Shown: positions 40,149-50,572, numbered from the stretch's first letter. The stretch: DNA of 64,000 nucleotides from Rahnella victoriana (GCF_004330295.1 NZ_SJOJ01000021.1:29752-93751); one strand, 5' to 3'. Numbers and translations are program-made. Notes: generated by a model not told the origin, from the sequence alone.

Positions 40149-41794
40149 TAGCGCCAGTTTTTAAAGCGGTTAATCAAACCGTTAGTCGAGCTGTCGTGGC
40201 CGGTAACATCTTTGTCACCTTCCAGTTCTGGCAGGATACGGTTTGCCAGCTGTTTGCCCAGTTCTACGCCCCATTGGTCGAAGGTGTAGATATTGAGGAT
40301 CACGCCCTGAGTAAAGATTTTGTGCTCGTACATCGCGATCAACGCACCCAGGCTATAAGGCGTGATTTCACGCAGCAGGATGGAGTTGGTCGGACGGTTA
40401 CCTTCGAACACTTTGAACGGTGCGACGTGTTTAACGTCTTCCGGTTTTTTACCCTGATCGGCGAATTCTTTCTCGACGACGTCGAGAGATTTACCGAAGG
40501 CCAGCGCTTCTGTCTGTGCAAAGAAGTTAGACAGCAGTTTGGCGTGGTGATCGCTCAGCGGGTTGTGGCTGATGGCCGGGGCGATGAAGTCACAAGGGAT
40601 GATTTTGGTGCCCTGATGGATCAGCTGATAAAACGCATGCTGACCATTGGTGCCCGGCTCGCCCCAGATAATCGGGCCAGTCTGGTAATCCACTGGATTG
40701 CCGTTACGGTCAACGAACTTACCGTTGGATTCCATGTTGCCTTGCTGGAAGTACGCGGCAAAACGGTGCATGTACTGGTCGTATGGCAGGATAGCTTCGG
40801 TTTCAGTGCCGTAGAAATCGTTATACCAGATGCCGATCAGCGCCAGCAGAACCGGCAGGTTTTTCTCAGCCGGGGTATTCGCGAAGTGTTTATCCATCGC
40901 GTGCGCGCCGCTCAGCAGCTGTTCGAAATTATCGAAACCAACAGACAGGGCGATGGACAGACCGATGGCTGACCACAGAGAGTAACGGCCGCCGACCCAG
41001 TCCCAGAATTCGAACATGTTGTCGGTATCGATACCGAACTCGCTCACCGCTTTACCGTTGGTCGACAGCGCCGCGAAGTGTTTCGCCACGTGTTGGTTGT
41101 CGCCCGCCGTTTTCAGGAACCAGTCACGCGCGCTGTGGGCGTTGGTCATAGTTTCCTGGGTGGTGAAGGTTTTTGAGGCGACCAGGAACAGCGTGGTTTC
41201 CGGCGACAGGTCTTTCAGCGTTTCGGCGATGTGTGTGCCATCCACGTTGGAGACGAAATGCATGTTCAGGTGGTTTTTGTACGGACGCAGCGCTTCGGTG
41301 ACCATGAACGGGCCGAGGTCTGAACCGCCGATCCCGATGTTCACCACGTCAGTGATGGCTTTGCCGGTATAACCTTTCCACTCGCCGCCGATAACGCGTT
41401 CGGTGAAGCCTTTGATTTTTGCCAGTACCGCATTCACTTCCGGCATCACATCCTTGCCGTCCACGACGATTGGCGTGTTGCTGCGGTTACGCAGCGCAAC
41501 GTGCAGAACAGCACGGTCTTCGGTGCGGTTGATCTTCTCGCCAGAGAACATCGATTTGATGGCACCCTGAAGGTCAGTCTCTTTCGCCAGCGCCTGCAGT
41601 TTATCCAGAGTCTCTGTCGTAATGCGGTTTTTGGAGAAATCGACCAGCATCTGGTCTTCAAACGTGGCAGAGAATTTGGAGAAACGATCACCATCTTCAG
41701 CAAACAGATGGCTAATCTGCACATCTTTCATCTTGTCGAAATGCTGCTGCAGGGCTTGCCAGGCAGCGGTCTGAGTTGGATTGATATTTTTCAT
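40148..41794 (-). CDS. pgi: Glucose-6-phosphate isomerase
   Basis: The 548-residue glycolytic enzyme interconverts glucose 6-phosphate and fructose 6-phosphate. The PGI signatures [30 protein letters not shown] and [13 protein letters not shown] are intact, as is the loop with the catalytic Glu and His ([19 protein letters not shown]). It starts [20 protein letters not shown]. It is divergent from lysC across 525 bp, part of which is the lysine riboswitch. Confidence 0.99.
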   Translation of the reverse strand: MKNINPTQTAAWQALQQHFDKMKDVQISHLFAEDGDRFSKFSATFEDQMLVDFSKNRITTETLDKLQALAKETDLQGAIKSMFSGEKINRTEDRAVLHVALRNRSNTPIVVDGKDVMPEVNAVLAKIKGFTERVIGGEWKGYTGKAITDVVNIGIGGSDLGPFMVTEALRPYKNHLNMHFVSNVDGTHIAETLKDLSPETTLFLVASKTFTTQETMTNAHSARDWFLKTAGDNQHVAKHFAALSTNGKAVSEFGIDTDNMFEFWDWVGGRYSLWSAIGLSIALSVGFDNFEQLLSGAHAMDKHFANTPAEKNLPVLLALIGIWYNDFYGTETEAILPYDQYMHRFAAYFQQGNMESNGKFVDRNGNPVDYQTGPIIWGEPGTNGQHAFYQLIHQGTKIIPCDFIAPAISHNPLSDHHAKLLSNFFAQTEALAFGKSLDVVEKEFADQGKKPEDVKHVAPFKVFEGNRPTNSILLREITPYSLGALIAMYEHKIFTQGVILNIYTFDQWGVELGKQLANRILPELEGDKDVTGHDSSTNGLINRFKNWR

Positions 41795-42019
41795 AGCAAT
41801 GCTCTTAGGCTGAGAATAAATATGAGATAACTGACCCGATTGTAGCCTGAACTTCCCGGGAAGAGATGCCTTTTCTTGCGATAGGTTAGATCTGCTAAAT
41901 CACAATGACAGAGAACAATATTAGATGAGAATCGTTCAAAATGTGGCGCATGAGCCGCCAGACCGTTGACAGACGGGCGAGAACCCGTTATTCCTAAGCA
42001 CCTAACTCGCGCGCGTGTC

Positions 42020-42205
42020 GCGTGAGCCAGAAGAGGCGCGTCGCCCAGGTAGTGTATCGGAGGAGCCGAAATCCTGCGAAGGTACATCAGGGGGAGCGAC
42101 GCCGAGGTCTGAAGCCCGCGGCAGGCATACGATCGACTACAGGGGCTGAATCCCCTGGGTTGTCACCGGGCATCCGCGAGGATGTCGACAAGGTGGGGCG
42201 CTTCT
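42020..42205 (+). promoter_or_regulatory. Lysine riboswitch upstream of lysC
   Basis: The leader carries the L-box core: CAGAAGAGGCGCGT, AGGGGGAGCGACGCCGAGGT and GGGGCTGAATCCCCTGGGTT followed by GTCACC, closely matching the E. coli lysC leader. A small CGTAG/CTACG hairpin and a pyrimidine-rich stretch follow before the lysC ribosome site. Lysine binding should reduce lysC expression; the E. coli version acts on both translation and RNA cleavage. The rest of the pgi-lysC gap (41795-42019) holds promoters and no other recognised feature. Confidence 0.93.
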
Positions 42206-42319
42206 GGGTGTATCGTAGCATTTCTACGTCTGCCCCCTTCCCGCTCTCCCCTTGTGCCAATTCTTGAAATGATGGAATAGATGGCCGTCTGGTATGACGA
42301 CCCCGACACGAGGTTTTAC

Positions 42320-43711
42320 ATGAATTACGCAGCATCCCGCAACGCCAACCCGCAGCCTCTGGGCAACGTTATCGTCGCCAAATTCGGCGGTACCAGCGTA
42401 GCGGATTTCGACGCCATGAACCGCAGCGCAGACATCGTGCTTGCGCGCCCTGAAGTGCGTCTGGTTGTTCTTTCCGCGTCTGCGGGCATCACCAATTTAT
42501 TAGTCGAGCTGGCCGAAGGCAAAGAAACCGAACGCCGGGTGTTCCTGCTGGATGAAATCCGCCGGATCCAGAGTGCCATTATCGACCGCCTCGATAATCC
42601 GACGGTGATCCGCGAAGAAATCGGCCGCATGCTGGAAAATATCGCCATGCTGTCCGAAGCGGCGAGCCTCGCGACCTCCACCGCGCTGACCGACGAACTG
42701 GTCAGCCACGGCGAACTGATGTCTACCCTGCTGTTTGTTGAAATCATCCGCCAGCGCAACGTGCCGGTGGAATGGTTCGACGTGCGTAAAATCATGCGTA
42801 CCAACGATCGTTTTGGCCGTGCCGAGCCGGACACGCAGGCATTAAACGAACTGACCGTGCAACAGCTGCAACCGCGTTTGCAGGATGCGCTGGTGATCAC
42901 TCAGGGCTTTATCGGTTCAGAAGGCAAAGGCCGCACGACTACCTTAGGCCGTGGCGGCAGCGATTACACCGCCGCATTGCTGGGTGAAGCGCTGGGCGTT
43001 TCCCGTGTGGATATCTGGACTGACGTGCCGGGGATTTATACCACCGACCCGCGTCTGGTGCCGGCAGCAAAACGTATTGACCGCATCGCCTTTGAAGAAG
43101 CGGCAGAAATGGCCACCTTCGGCGCGAAAGTGCTGCACCCGGCGACCTTGCTGCCTGCGGTGCGTCGCGGCATTCCGGTGTTTGTCGGCTCCAGCAAAGA
43201 TCCGTCGGGCGGCGGCACGTTGGTGTGCGATACCACCGACAACCCGCCGCTGTTCCGTGCGATTGCCCTGCGTCGCAGACAAACGCTGGTCACGCTGCAC
43301 AGCCTGAGCATGTTGCATTCACGCGGTTTCCTCGCCGAAGTGTTTGGCATTCTGGCGCGTCACAGCATTTCCGTTGACCTGATTACAACGTCAGAAGTCA
43401 GCGTGGCACTGACCCTCGATACCACCGGTTCGACTTCTTCCGATGCCAGCCTGCTGACCACTTCGCTGCTGACAGAATTATCCTCACTGTGCCGCGTGGA
43501 AGTGGAAGAAAATCTGGCGCTGATCGCGATTATCGGCAACAAATTGTCGCAGGCCTGTGGCGTCGGCAAAGAAGTCTTCGGCGTGCTGGATCCGTTCAAT
43601 ATCCGCATGATTTGCTACGGCGCAAGCAGCTACAATCTGTGCTTCCTGGTGCCGGGCAACGATGCCGATCAGGTCGTCAAAACACTACACCGCAACCTAT
43701 TCGAACAATAA
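42320..43711 (+). CDS. lysC: Lysine-sensitive aspartokinase III
   Basis: The enzyme phosphorylates aspartate at the head of the lysine, threonine and methionine pathway and is inhibited by lysine. It has 463 residues. The kinase signature is VAKFGGTSVADFDAMN, the substrate loop includes TTTLGRGGSDYTAALL, and two C-terminal ACT domains begin at HSLSMLHSRGF and ALIAIIGNKL. ATG 42320 follows GAGG; it gives about 14 more N-terminal residues than E. coli. Confidence 0.98.
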   Translation: MNYAASRNANPQPLGNVIVAKFGGTSVADFDAMNRSADIVLARPEVRLVVLSASAGITNLLVELAEGKETERRVFLLDEIRRIQSAIIDRLDNPTVIREEIGRMLENIAMLSEAASLATSTALTDELVSHGELMSTLLFVEIIRQRNVPVEWFDVRKIMRTNDRFGRAEPDTQALNELTVQQLQPRLQDALVITQGFIGSEGKGRTTTLGRGGSDYTAALLGEALGVSRVDIWTDVPGIYTTDPRLVPAAKRIDRIAFEEAAEMATFGAKVLHPATLLPAVRRGIPVFVGSSKDPSGGGTLVCDTTDNPPLFRAIALRRRQTLVTLHSLSMLHSRGFLAEVFGILARHSISVDLITTSEVSVALTLDTTGSTSSDASLLTTSLLTELSSLCRVEVEENLALIAIIGNKLSQACGVGKEVFGVLDPFNIRMICYGASSYNLCFLVPGNDADQVVKTLHRNLFEQ

Positions 43712-43728
43712 CGGGCGCGGTATCTGTG

Positions 43729-43759
43729 AAGACCGGGCCATGTGCCCGGTCTTTTTTTT
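43729..43759 (+). terminator. lysC terminator
   Basis: AAGACCGGGC-CATGT-GCCCGGTCTT is followed by a run of T. Confidence 0.93.
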
Positions 43760-43801
43760 GTCTGTACTTTTGCAAAACAACAAAGACAAGGATCATCCTC
43801 A

Positions 43802-44719
43802 ATGTTAGCCAAAATCACCCGCCTGTTCCCGCTGTGGGCCGTGCTGTTATCCGTCGCGGCCTATTACTCCCCCGGCACGTTCACCCCGATCGGCCCGCAT
43901 GTTTCCACCCTGCTGATGCTGATCATGTTCGCCATGGGCGTCACCCTCGAATTCGGTGATTTCAAACGCGTCCTTTCCCGGCCCGGCCCGGTGGCTGCCG
44001 CGACGTTCCTGCATTATCTGGTGATGCCGCTGGCCGCATGGGTGCTGGCAAAGCTGTTCCATATGCCCGCCGATCTGTCGGCGGGCATGATTTTAGTCGG
44101 CAGCGTCGCCAGCGGAACGGCATCTAACGTAATGATTTACCTTGCTAAAGGTGATGTCGCGCTTTCCGTGACGATTTCGGCAGTGTCCACGCTGGTCGGC
44201 GTTTTCGCCACGCCGCTGCTGACGCGTCTGTATGTCGATACGCACATCAAGGTGGATGTGGAAGGGATGCTGCTGAGCATTTTGCAGATCGTGGTGATCC
44301 CGATTCTGGCCGGTCTGATCATTCATCATCTGTTCACCAAAACCGTGAAACGTATCGAACCGCTGCTGCCGCTGTTCTCGATGGTCTGCATCGTGGCGAT
44401 TATCAGCGCCGTGGTGGCGGGCAGTCAGGGCTTTATCGGTTCTGTGGGGCTGATCGTGATTGTGGCGGTGATCCTGCACAACGGCATCGGTCTGCTGAGC
44501 GGTTACTGGGGCGGGAAACTGTTTGGCTTTGATGAAACCACCTGCCGCACGCTGGCGATGGAAGTCGGGATGCAGAACTCAGGCTTAGCCGCGACGCTGG
44601 GGAAAATTTACTTCACCCCGCTGGCCGCGCTGCCGGGTGCGTTGTTCTCGGTCTGGCACAATCTGTCAGGTTCTTTGCTGGCGGGTTACTGGTCCGGTAA
44701 ACCGGTTAAAAAAGACTGA
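43802..44719 (+). CDS. panS: Bile acid:sodium symporter-family transporter, PanS-like
   Basis: The 305-residue, 10-helix BASS-family protein has the family motifs [37 protein letters not shown] and [14 protein letters not shown]. Its closest described relative is PanS, a ketopantoate/pantoate transporter of Salmonella. The substrate here is inferred from family resemblance only. AAGGAT precedes the ATG. It is a single gene with a shared terminator against yjbB. Confidence 0.8.
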   Translation: MLAKITRLFPLWAVLLSVAAYYSPGTFTPIGPHVSTLLMLIMFAMGVTLEFGDFKRVLSRPGPVAAATFLHYLVMPLAAWVLAKLFHMPADLSAGMILVGSVASGTASNVMIYLAKGDVALSVTISAVSTLVGVFATPLLTRLYVDTHIKVDVEGMLLSILQIVVIPILAGLIIHHLFTKTVKRIEPLLPLFSMVCIVAIISAVVAGSQGFIGSVGLIVIVAVILHNGIGLLSGYWGGKLFGFDETTCRTLAMEVGMQNSGLAATLGKIYFTPLAALPGALFSVWHNLSGSLLAGYWSGKPVKKD

Positions 44720-44740
44720 TTTTCCGACAGGAAAAAGGTG

Positions 44741-44778
44741 AAAAAAAACGGGCGCCTTCCTCAGCGCCCGTTTTTTTT
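44741..44778. terminator. Bidirectional terminator between panS and yjbB
   Basis: AAAAAAAACGGGCGC (44741-44755) and GCGCCCGTTTTTTTT (44764-44778) are perfectly complementary. Confidence 0.95.
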
Positions 44779-44782
44779 GGTT

Positions 44783-46435
44783 TTACACCCGCTGCACATC
44801 ATCGTTGGTTTCGCGCTGTTCATCTTCCTGCTCATCCTGATCCAGCACGTTATACGCCACCGCACAGAACAAGGAATTCAGACGTTTCATGTCGCCCAGC
44901 AGGCCGAGATGCAGCGAACTGGTTTCAATGCTCTGCACGTTATGCTGATGCAAACGGTCAACGTGCGCATGGGCGTAACGGCGGTCGAGAATGCGGAAAC
45001 GGTGTTTCGAGCGGCGCAGGCGGCGCGCACTGGTCAGGTCATTTGACAGGAAAACCCCCAGACTCAGACGCAGGTTATCCAGCAGTTTTTCATGTAAGGC
45101 TTCCAGTTCCACCAGTCCTTCCGGCGAGAATGCCCGGCGTGTGGCGTGGGATTTGGCGGTGATATCGCCGGTCATCCGTTCGATAATGTCACCGGCCTGT
45201 TCCAGGTTCAGCGCCATTTCGATAATTTCAGCCCAGCGGCGGGAATCATCTTCGCCCAGCCCTTCTTTGTTGATTTGCGCCAGATACAGTTTGATGGCGG
45301 TATACAGCACATCAACGTCATCGTCGAGACGCCGTACTTCGCGATCCTGCGCCAGTTTACCGTGCATCACTTCGCGGTTGAGGATCAGCATATGCTCGAC
45401 CACATCGCCCATGCGCAGGGTTTCGCGGGCGGCATTGGCCAGCGCCAGCGTCGGCGTATCAATCGCACTGACGTCCAGATGGCGCGGGCGCAAACGCGGA
45501 TCGTCTTCCGGCACATCGGCAATCATCAGCTGGCAAATCTTCGCCATCGGCGCGGTCAGCGGCACCATCGCCAGACAGCGGATCAGGTTGTAGAACATGT
45601 GAAAATAAATCACCAGTTCTTCATCCGGAATGCCAAGACGCGACAGTTGCGTGGATAACGGCCCGACAAACGGCAGCACAATCACAAGACCAATCAGTTT
45701 AAACAGCGTACTGCCGAGCGCCACGCGACGACCGGCGGCGTTCATTTTGCTGGCATTGATCATCGCCAGCAGGCCGCTGCCGAGGTTGGCCCCGATCACC
45801 AGACACAGTGACACTTTGAGGGAAATCACGCCGGTGGCCGCGAGCGTTGCCGTCAGCAGAACCGCCGCCAGACTGGAATAACTGATGATGGCAAACACTG
45901 CGCCGGTCAGGGCATCAAGCAGCACATCACCGGTCAGGGAAGAGAACAACACTTTCACACCGGACGCCTGCATGATCGGCGTTGCTGCGCCAACGATCAG
46001 CTCCAGCGCCAGTAAAATCAGACCCAGCCCGATCCCGACGCGCCCCATTTGTCCGGCGCGGGTTTGTTTACGGCTGAGGAAGAAGGCCACGCCGACGAAA
46101 ATCAGCAGCGGAGAAAGCCAGGAGAGATCAAACGTCAGGATACGCGCCATCACGGCGGTCCCGACATCTGCACCGAGAATAATCACCAGCGCAGGTGCCA
46201 GCGCCACCAGCCCCTGAGACACAAACGACGTGACCAGCAGCGCGGTGGCATTACTGCTTTGCACCAGCGCAGTCACGCCAATGCCCGCCACAAAAGCCAG
46301 CGGTTTTTTCTCGACGCTGTTACTCAGAACGCGGCGCAGATTGGCGCCAAAAACACGCATGATGCCGGTACGCACGATGTGCGTACCCCATACGAGCAAA
46401 GAAATAGCAGACAACAGATGCAAAAGGGTTAACAC
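44783..46435 (-). CDS. yjbB: Na+/phosphate transporter with PhoU-like domain
   Basis: The 550-residue protein has duplicated Na/Pi-cotransporter domains in the N-terminal half (VTALVQSSNATALLVTSFV and IISYSSLAAVLLTATL, the QSSNA/SSLAA repeats). A C-terminal PhoU-like helical domain begins near DTPTLALANAARETLRMGD. In E. coli, overproduced YjbB lowers polyphosphate and moves phosphate out of the cell. The start is GTG 46435, with GGAG overlapping the end of the upstream HAD phosphatase gene. Only 15 bp separate them, so it is probably the last gene of the importer/phosphatase operon. Confidence 0.93.
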   Translation of the reverse strand: MLTLLHLLSAISLLVWGTHIVRTGIMRVFGANLRRVLSNSVEKKPLAFVAGIGVTALVQSSNATALLVTSFVSQGLVALAPALVIILGADVGTAVMARILTFDLSWLSPLLIFVGVAFFLSRKQTRAGQMGRVGIGLGLILLALELIVGAATPIMQASGVKVLFSSLTGDVLLDALTGAVFAIISYSSLAAVLLTATLAATGVISLKVSLCLVIGANLGSGLLAMINASKMNAAGRRVALGSTLFKLIGLVIVLPFVGPLSTQLSRLGIPDEELVIYFHMFYNLIRCLAMVPLTAPMAKICQLMIADVPEDDPRLRPRHLDVSAIDTPTLALANAARETLRMGDVVEHMLILNREVMHGKLAQDREVRRLDDDVDVLYTAIKLYLAQINKEGLGEDDSRRWAEIIEMALNLEQAGDIIERMTGDITAKSHATRRAFSPEGLVELEALHEKLLDNLRLSLGVFLSNDLTSARRLRRSKHRFRILDRRYAHAHVDRLHQHNVQSIETSSLHLGLLGDMKRLNSLFCAVAYNVLDQDEQEDEQRETNDDVQRV

Positions 46436-46450
46436 GAAAGAACGGCTCCA

Positions 46451-47107
46451 TTAACGCCAGGCATAGACCGGCCATCCTGCCTGCCGGGCGTGCTGGAGCA
46501 GGATGGCGTCCGGATTCACTGCCACGGGCTGGCCCACGCGGGTCAGCAACGGCAGATCATTATGAGAATCCGAATAAAAACGGGCGTGTTGTAACAGGGA
46601 TTCGTCCTGATTGATGAGATGCAGCAACCGCGACACTTTTCCCTCGCGATAGGTCATCGTCCCCTGCGTGGCACCGGTAAAGCGCCCGTCTTTCATTTCA
46701 ACACCGATGGCCAGCGTTTCTTCCACACCGAGGAAACGGGCAATCGGCTGCACCAGATGCTCACCGGAGGCGGAAATAATCACCGTCCGGTCGCCCTGCG
46801 CGCGATGTGCTGCGAGGCATTCACGCGCCTGCGCATAAATACGCGGGGCAATCACATCCTCGATATAACTGGCGACCATCGTCGCCACGTCATCTTCACG
46901 GCGGCCAATCAGCGGCACCAGGGTACAGCGCATGTACTCCTGCATATCCATCTGACCTGCCGCATATTGTTGCATCAGGGCGGCATCCTGTTGCAGAAAA
47001 GCCTGCTCATCCGCCACCCAACCTTTCGCGACCATATAGGCTGACCACAAACTCGAACAGTCGCCGCTAATCAGGGTTTCATCGAGATCAAACAGCGCCA
47101 GTTTCAT
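46451..47107 (-). CDS. HAD-IB (SerB-like) phosphatase
   Basis: The 218-residue cytoplasmic phosphatase belongs to HAD subfamily IB. Motif I is FDLDETLISGDCSSLW (Asp nucleophile and acid/base Asp), motif II is VIISASGEH, and motif III with the metal-binding Asp is YSDSHNDLPLL. Relatives hydrolyse phosphoserine or small phosphomonoesters. Its ATG overlaps the ATPase stop (ATGA), which indicates translational coupling. Genetic linkage to an importer and a Na+/Pi transporter suggests that it frees phosphate from an imported compound. The substrate is unknown. Confidence 0.85.
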   Translation of the reverse strand: MKLALFDLDETLISGDCSSLWSAYMVAKGWVADEQAFLQQDAALMQQYAAGQMDMQEYMRCTLVPLIGRREDDVATMVASYIEDVIAPRIYAQARECLAAHRAQGDRTVIISASGEHLVQPIARFLGVEETLAIGVEMKDGRFTGATQGTMTYREGKVSRLLHLINQDESLLQHARFYSDSHNDLPLLTRVGQPVAVNPDAILLQHARQAGWPVYAWR

Positions 47108-48096
47108 GCAACTTCCCGTAACGTAACAAGATCTAACTGTAGACCAATATTGCTGCCATCAGCGCGAAGTGAGGCCACAGAGCGGTTTAAGACATCCACA
47201 GACAGCTCCACACCGTGCGCTGAAACGCGATAACGCACGACGTTGCCGAGCAGGCTGTGGCTGAGAATTTTAGCCGGAATGCCTTCAATCAGATCACATA
47301 TCGTGACCGACTCGGGACGGATGGCAACGCGCCCGGTGTAACGAATGCCGGTCAGCGCCATCGCCTGTTCAGGGCTGAGCAGGTTGTAGCTGCCGATAAA
47401 ACCCGCCGCAAAGGCATCCACCGGTTCAGTATACAGGGTTTCGGCGTCGGCATTTTGGACGATTTGCCCTTTGTTCATCAGCACGATGCGGTCAGACATG
47501 GTCAGCGCTTCTTCCTGATCGTGGGTCACAAAAATCGCCGTCAGGTTCATTTCGCGCTGAATACGGCGGATTTGCTCACGCAAATGCTTGCGGATACGGG
47601 CATCCAGCGCGGACAGCGGTTCATCGAGCAACAACAGGCGCGGCTGCGTCACCAGTGAACGGGCCAGCGCCACACGCTGACACTGACCGCCGGAAAGCTG
47701 ATGCGGATAACGTCTGGCGTAATCGTTCATTTCCACCAGTTCCAGCACTTCCGCGACGCGGCGTTGCAACTCTGAGGCCGGGATTTTTTGCATTTTCAAA
47801 CCAAAGGCGACATTGGCTTCCACTGTCATATTCGGAAACAGCGCATAGCTCTGGAAGACCATGCCGATACCGCGCTGTTGTGGCGGCAGCGGCACGATAT
47901 CCTGTCCCTGAATCAGAATTTTTCCGCTGTCGACAGAGGTCAGCCCCGCCAGACAGCGCAGCAGCGTGGATTTCCCGCAGCCGCTTGGTCCCAGCAACGT
48001 GACGAATTCGCCCTCTTCTGCCGAGAAATCGATGTTGTTGAAAATCTGCGTCGGACCGTAAGACTTGTTGAGTTGAGTGACCTGCAAATACGACAT
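47104..48096 (-). CDS. ABC importer ATP-binding protein
   Basis: The 330-residue ATPase is of the PotA/FbpC type. Walker A is GPSGCGKSTLL, the Q-loop VFQSYALFPNM, the signature LSGGQCQRVALARSL, Walker B LLLLDEPLSALD and the H-loop VTHDQEE. A TOBE-like C-terminal domain follows residue 240. It powers the two permeases encoded upstream, 2 bp away. The family includes phosphonate (2-aminoethylphosphonate), iron and polyamine importers, so sequence alone does not fix the substrate. Confidence 0.92.
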   Translation of the reverse strand: MSYLQVTQLNKSYGPTQIFNNIDFSAEEGEFVTLLGPSGCGKSTLLRCLAGLTSVDSGKILIQGQDIVPLPPQQRGIGMVFQSYALFPNMTVEANVAFGLKMQKIPASELQRRVAEVLELVEMNDYARRYPHQLSGGQCQRVALARSLVTQPRLLLLDEPLSALDARIRKHLREQIRRIQREMNLTAIFVTHDQEEALTMSDRIVLMNKGQIVQNADAETLYTEPVDAFAAGFIGSYNLLSPEQAMALTGIRYTGRVAIRPESVTICDLIEGIPAKILSHSLLGNVVRYRVSAHGVELSVDVLNRSVASLRADGSNIGLQLDLVTLREVA

Positions 48097-48098
48097 AA

Positions 48099-48884
48099 TC
48101 AGCGCGTTCCTTTGTTCAGCACGTTCGCCACCCAGGTGAAAATCAGGACGACCATGAAATAGGAGATGACCAATGCGCTGGTGAAATGGCCACTGCCATT
48201 GCGCATGTTATAGAGGTAAACCTGAACCGTTTCATAACGGCTGCCCGCCAGCAGATTGGCGAACACAAATTCCCCGATCAGGAAAGAAAACGACAGCAGG
48301 ATGGCGATCATCCCGCCTTTGCGTAAGTTGGGCAAAACCACCAGCAGCGCCGCTTTCCAGGTACTGGCACCGAGCAGATGCGCCGCATCCATCAGGTCGC
48401 GCAGGTTGATCGCCTGCATGTTGTTGGAAATGGCGCGATAGATAAACGGCAAGGCGATGGTGAAGTAACACCCGATCAGGATCCACGGCGTACCGGTCAG
48501 CGCGAGAGGTTCCGCAGAATACAACTGCATCAGCCCCACCGATGACACCACCGGCGGCACGGCGAACGGCAGCAAAATCAGGATGTTCATCAGCGCATCG
48601 AGCTTTGGGAAATAGTAAGCAATCACAAACATCAGAGGCAGGATCAGCACCAGCGAGAGGAAAAGCGTGCCGAAACACACCAGCAGCGAGTGCCAGAGCG
48701 CGATCAGGAAACGCGGATCACTCCATAATTCCACCAGCCATTTGAGGGTAAACCCGCTGGGCAAAATGGTGGCGCCCCATTCCAGCACCAGCGCATACAC
48801 CAGCGTCGCCAGCAACGGCAACATCAGGACAATCAGTAAAACCCAGATCACCACACGGTGGTAAATCGCTTCAGACCGCGACAT
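48099..48884 (-). CDS. ABC importer permease 2
   Basis: The 261-residue membrane protein has six predicted helices and the EAA loop AAHLLGASTWKAALLVVLPN, typical of PotC-like inner-membrane components. It starts MSRSEAIYHRVVIWVLLIVL after AAAAGGAA. It is adjacent to permease 1 (21 bp) and to the ATPase gene (2 bp), giving a complete heterodimeric permease. Confidence 0.9.
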   Translation of the reverse strand: MSRSEAIYHRVVIWVLLIVLMLPLLATLVYALVLEWGATILPSGFTLKWLVELWSDPRFLIALWHSLLVCFGTLFLSLVLILPLMFVIAYYFPKLDALMNILILLPFAVPPVVSSVGLMQLYSAEPLALTGTPWILIGCYFTIALPFIYRAISNNMQAINLRDLMDAAHLLGASTWKAALLVVLPNLRKGGMIAILLSFSFLIGEFVFANLLAGSRYETVQVYLYNMRNGSGHFTSALVISYFMVVLIFTWVANVLNKGTR

Positions 48885-48905
48885 TTTACGTTCCTTTTCT
48901 TTCCG

Positions 48906-49748
48906 TCAGCCGCGCTGACTGAGATAACTTTTACGCAATAACCACTGATGGATCAGCGTGATAAAGGCCATCAGCACCACCAGTAACATTGCCAGTGCAC
49001 TGCCCATATTCGGGTCGAGGGAGATATCCCCTGAGACCAGCGCCGCGATGCGCACCGGCACCACGTTGAAGTTGCCGGTGGTCAGCGCATACACCGTGGC
49101 ATACGCGCCCAGGGCGTTAGCCAGCAAAATCACGAAGGTACCGAGCAGCGCCGGGAACAGCACCGGAATGCCGATATGACGCCAGTAACTCCAGCGCCCC
49201 GCGCCCAGCAACGCCGCCGATTCGCGCCAGTCTTCGCGTAATGCATCAAAAGCCGGATACAGCAGCAACACGCCGAGCGGGATCTGGAAATAGGTATAGA
49301 GCACAATCAGGCCGTCTTTCGAATACAGGTCGAAGTGTTCCATCAGGCCATATTTTCTCAGTAACAATGTCAGACAACCGTTCAGCCCCAGCAGGATCAC
49401 AAAGGCGAAGGCCAGCGGTACGCCCGCAAAGTTGCTGGTCATATTGGTAAACGACATCACAAAATCATGCAGCTTTGTCGGGCCTAACTGACGAAGTGAG
49501 TAACTGCCCACTAACGCGATAAGCAAACCGTACAAACTCGACCAGATGGAAATATCCAGCGAGAAACGCATGGCCTGCAGATAAAAAGGAGATGTCAGAA
49601 TGTCGCTGTAATTGCCCAGCCCCCAGGCCTCATAGGTTTCGCTGTAAAAGCTGCTCACCGCAATCCAGGCCAGCGGCGCCAGCTGAAAAGCGATGAAAAA
49701 AACCAGAAATGGCAGCATAAACAATGCTGCAATCCACTTAGCTTTCAT
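48906..49748 (-). CDS. ABC importer permease 1
   Basis: The 280-residue PotB-like permease starts MKAKWIAALFMLPFLVFFIA and has six or more helices with the EAA loop ESAALLGAGRWSYWRHIGIP. ATG 49748 has AAAGGA six bases upstream; the open frame beyond it overlaps the preceding gene and is not family-like. It pairs with permease 2. Confidence 0.9.
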   Translation of the reverse strand: MKAKWIAALFMLPFLVFFIAFQLAPLAWIAVSSFYSETYEAWGLGNYSDILTSPFYLQAMRFSLDISIWSSLYGLLIALVGSYSLRQLGPTKLHDFVMSFTNMTSNFAGVPLAFAFVILLGLNGCLTLLLRKYGLMEHFDLYSKDGLIVLYTYFQIPLGVLLLYPAFDALREDWRESAALLGAGRWSYWRHIGIPVLFPALLGTFVILLANALGAYATVYALTTGNFNVVPVRIAALVSGDISLDPNMGSALAMLLVVLMAFITLIHQWLLRKSYLSQRG

Positions 49749-49774
49749 CGGGTATCCTTTAAAAGTGACGGGGT

Positions 49775-50572
49775 TCAGGCCAGTAATGCCGGGCAATGTG
49801 GCTTGTCATGAGCAATATTCAGGATCTGACACAGAGTTCCGCACAGCTCGGTTTGCAGCGGCGCGGCCTCTTTAAAGCTGAATGCACTGCCGAAAACAAA
49901 TAAAGGCACCTGACGCTCCTCCGGCAAAATACCGCCGTGGCTGCGGTCATCGTTCATGCCGTGGTCAGCGGTGACAATGACCTGATAACCCGCGTCCAGC
50001 CAGTCGCCGAGATAGCGCGACAGAATGCCATCCGCCGTCCGCGCTTTGTTGCGGTATTGCGGCGTCGACAGGCCGAATTTATGTCCGGCATCATCAATGT
50101 TCATCGGGTGGATCAGCAGAAAATCGGGATCATGACGACGTCGCAGGCTTTCGGCGTCATCGAAAAGATGCGAATCGGGATAGCCGTCGTCGTAATAAAA
50201 ATGACCGTGCTGGATAGCCAGCGAATCGTCGCTGGTATGGCGGTCGCGAGGGGGATCAAACGGCGTGCGGTTATACAACTCGCTGACCCAGTGATAGGCC
50301 GCAGCCGCCGTCGTCAGACCGGCGTCGCGGGCATAGTGAAAAATACTGCGTTGTGTTGATAACCGGTCAACGTGGTTATGAACAATGCCACTCACCACCG
50401 GCGTCACACCGGTGAGAATGCATTCATAAAGCGGCCGGGACAGCGAAGGCAATTCGCATTCCAGTTGATACAAGCGGCCGCGTCCTGCGGCACACTGCGC
50501 CTGTAAATAGCCCATTGCGTCTTTGGCGACCTGATAATTCAGGCCGTCCAGTACTACCAGAATGCTCTTCAT
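49775..50572 (-). CDS. Alkaline-phosphatase-superfamily phosphohydrolase (NPP/PhnA type)
   Basis: The 265-residue protein has the metal-binding pattern of nucleotide pyrophosphatase/phosphodiesterase enzymes: LVVLDGLNYQ at the start, the nucleophile region PSLSRPLYECILTG, HPMNIDDAGHKFG and TADHGMND. It has no signal peptide, so it acts in the cytoplasm. The superfamily includes phosphodiesterases, phosphomonoesterases and phosphonoacetate hydrolase; the protein is shorter than most of these. It lies between the binding protein and permease genes, so its substrate is probably what the transporter brings in. Confidence 0.8.
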   Translation of the reverse strand: MKSILVVLDGLNYQVAKDAMGYLQAQCAAGRGRLYQLECELPSLSRPLYECILTGVTPVVSGIVHNHVDRLSTQRSIFHYARDAGLTTAAAAYHWVSELYNRTPFDPPRDRHTSDDSLAIQHGHFYYDDGYPDSHLFDDAESLRRRHDPDFLLIHPMNIDDAGHKFGLSTPQYRNKARTADGILSRYLGDWLDAGYQVIVTADHGMNDDRSHGGILPEERQVPLFVFGSAFSFKEAAPLQTELCGTLCQILNIAHDKPHCPALLA

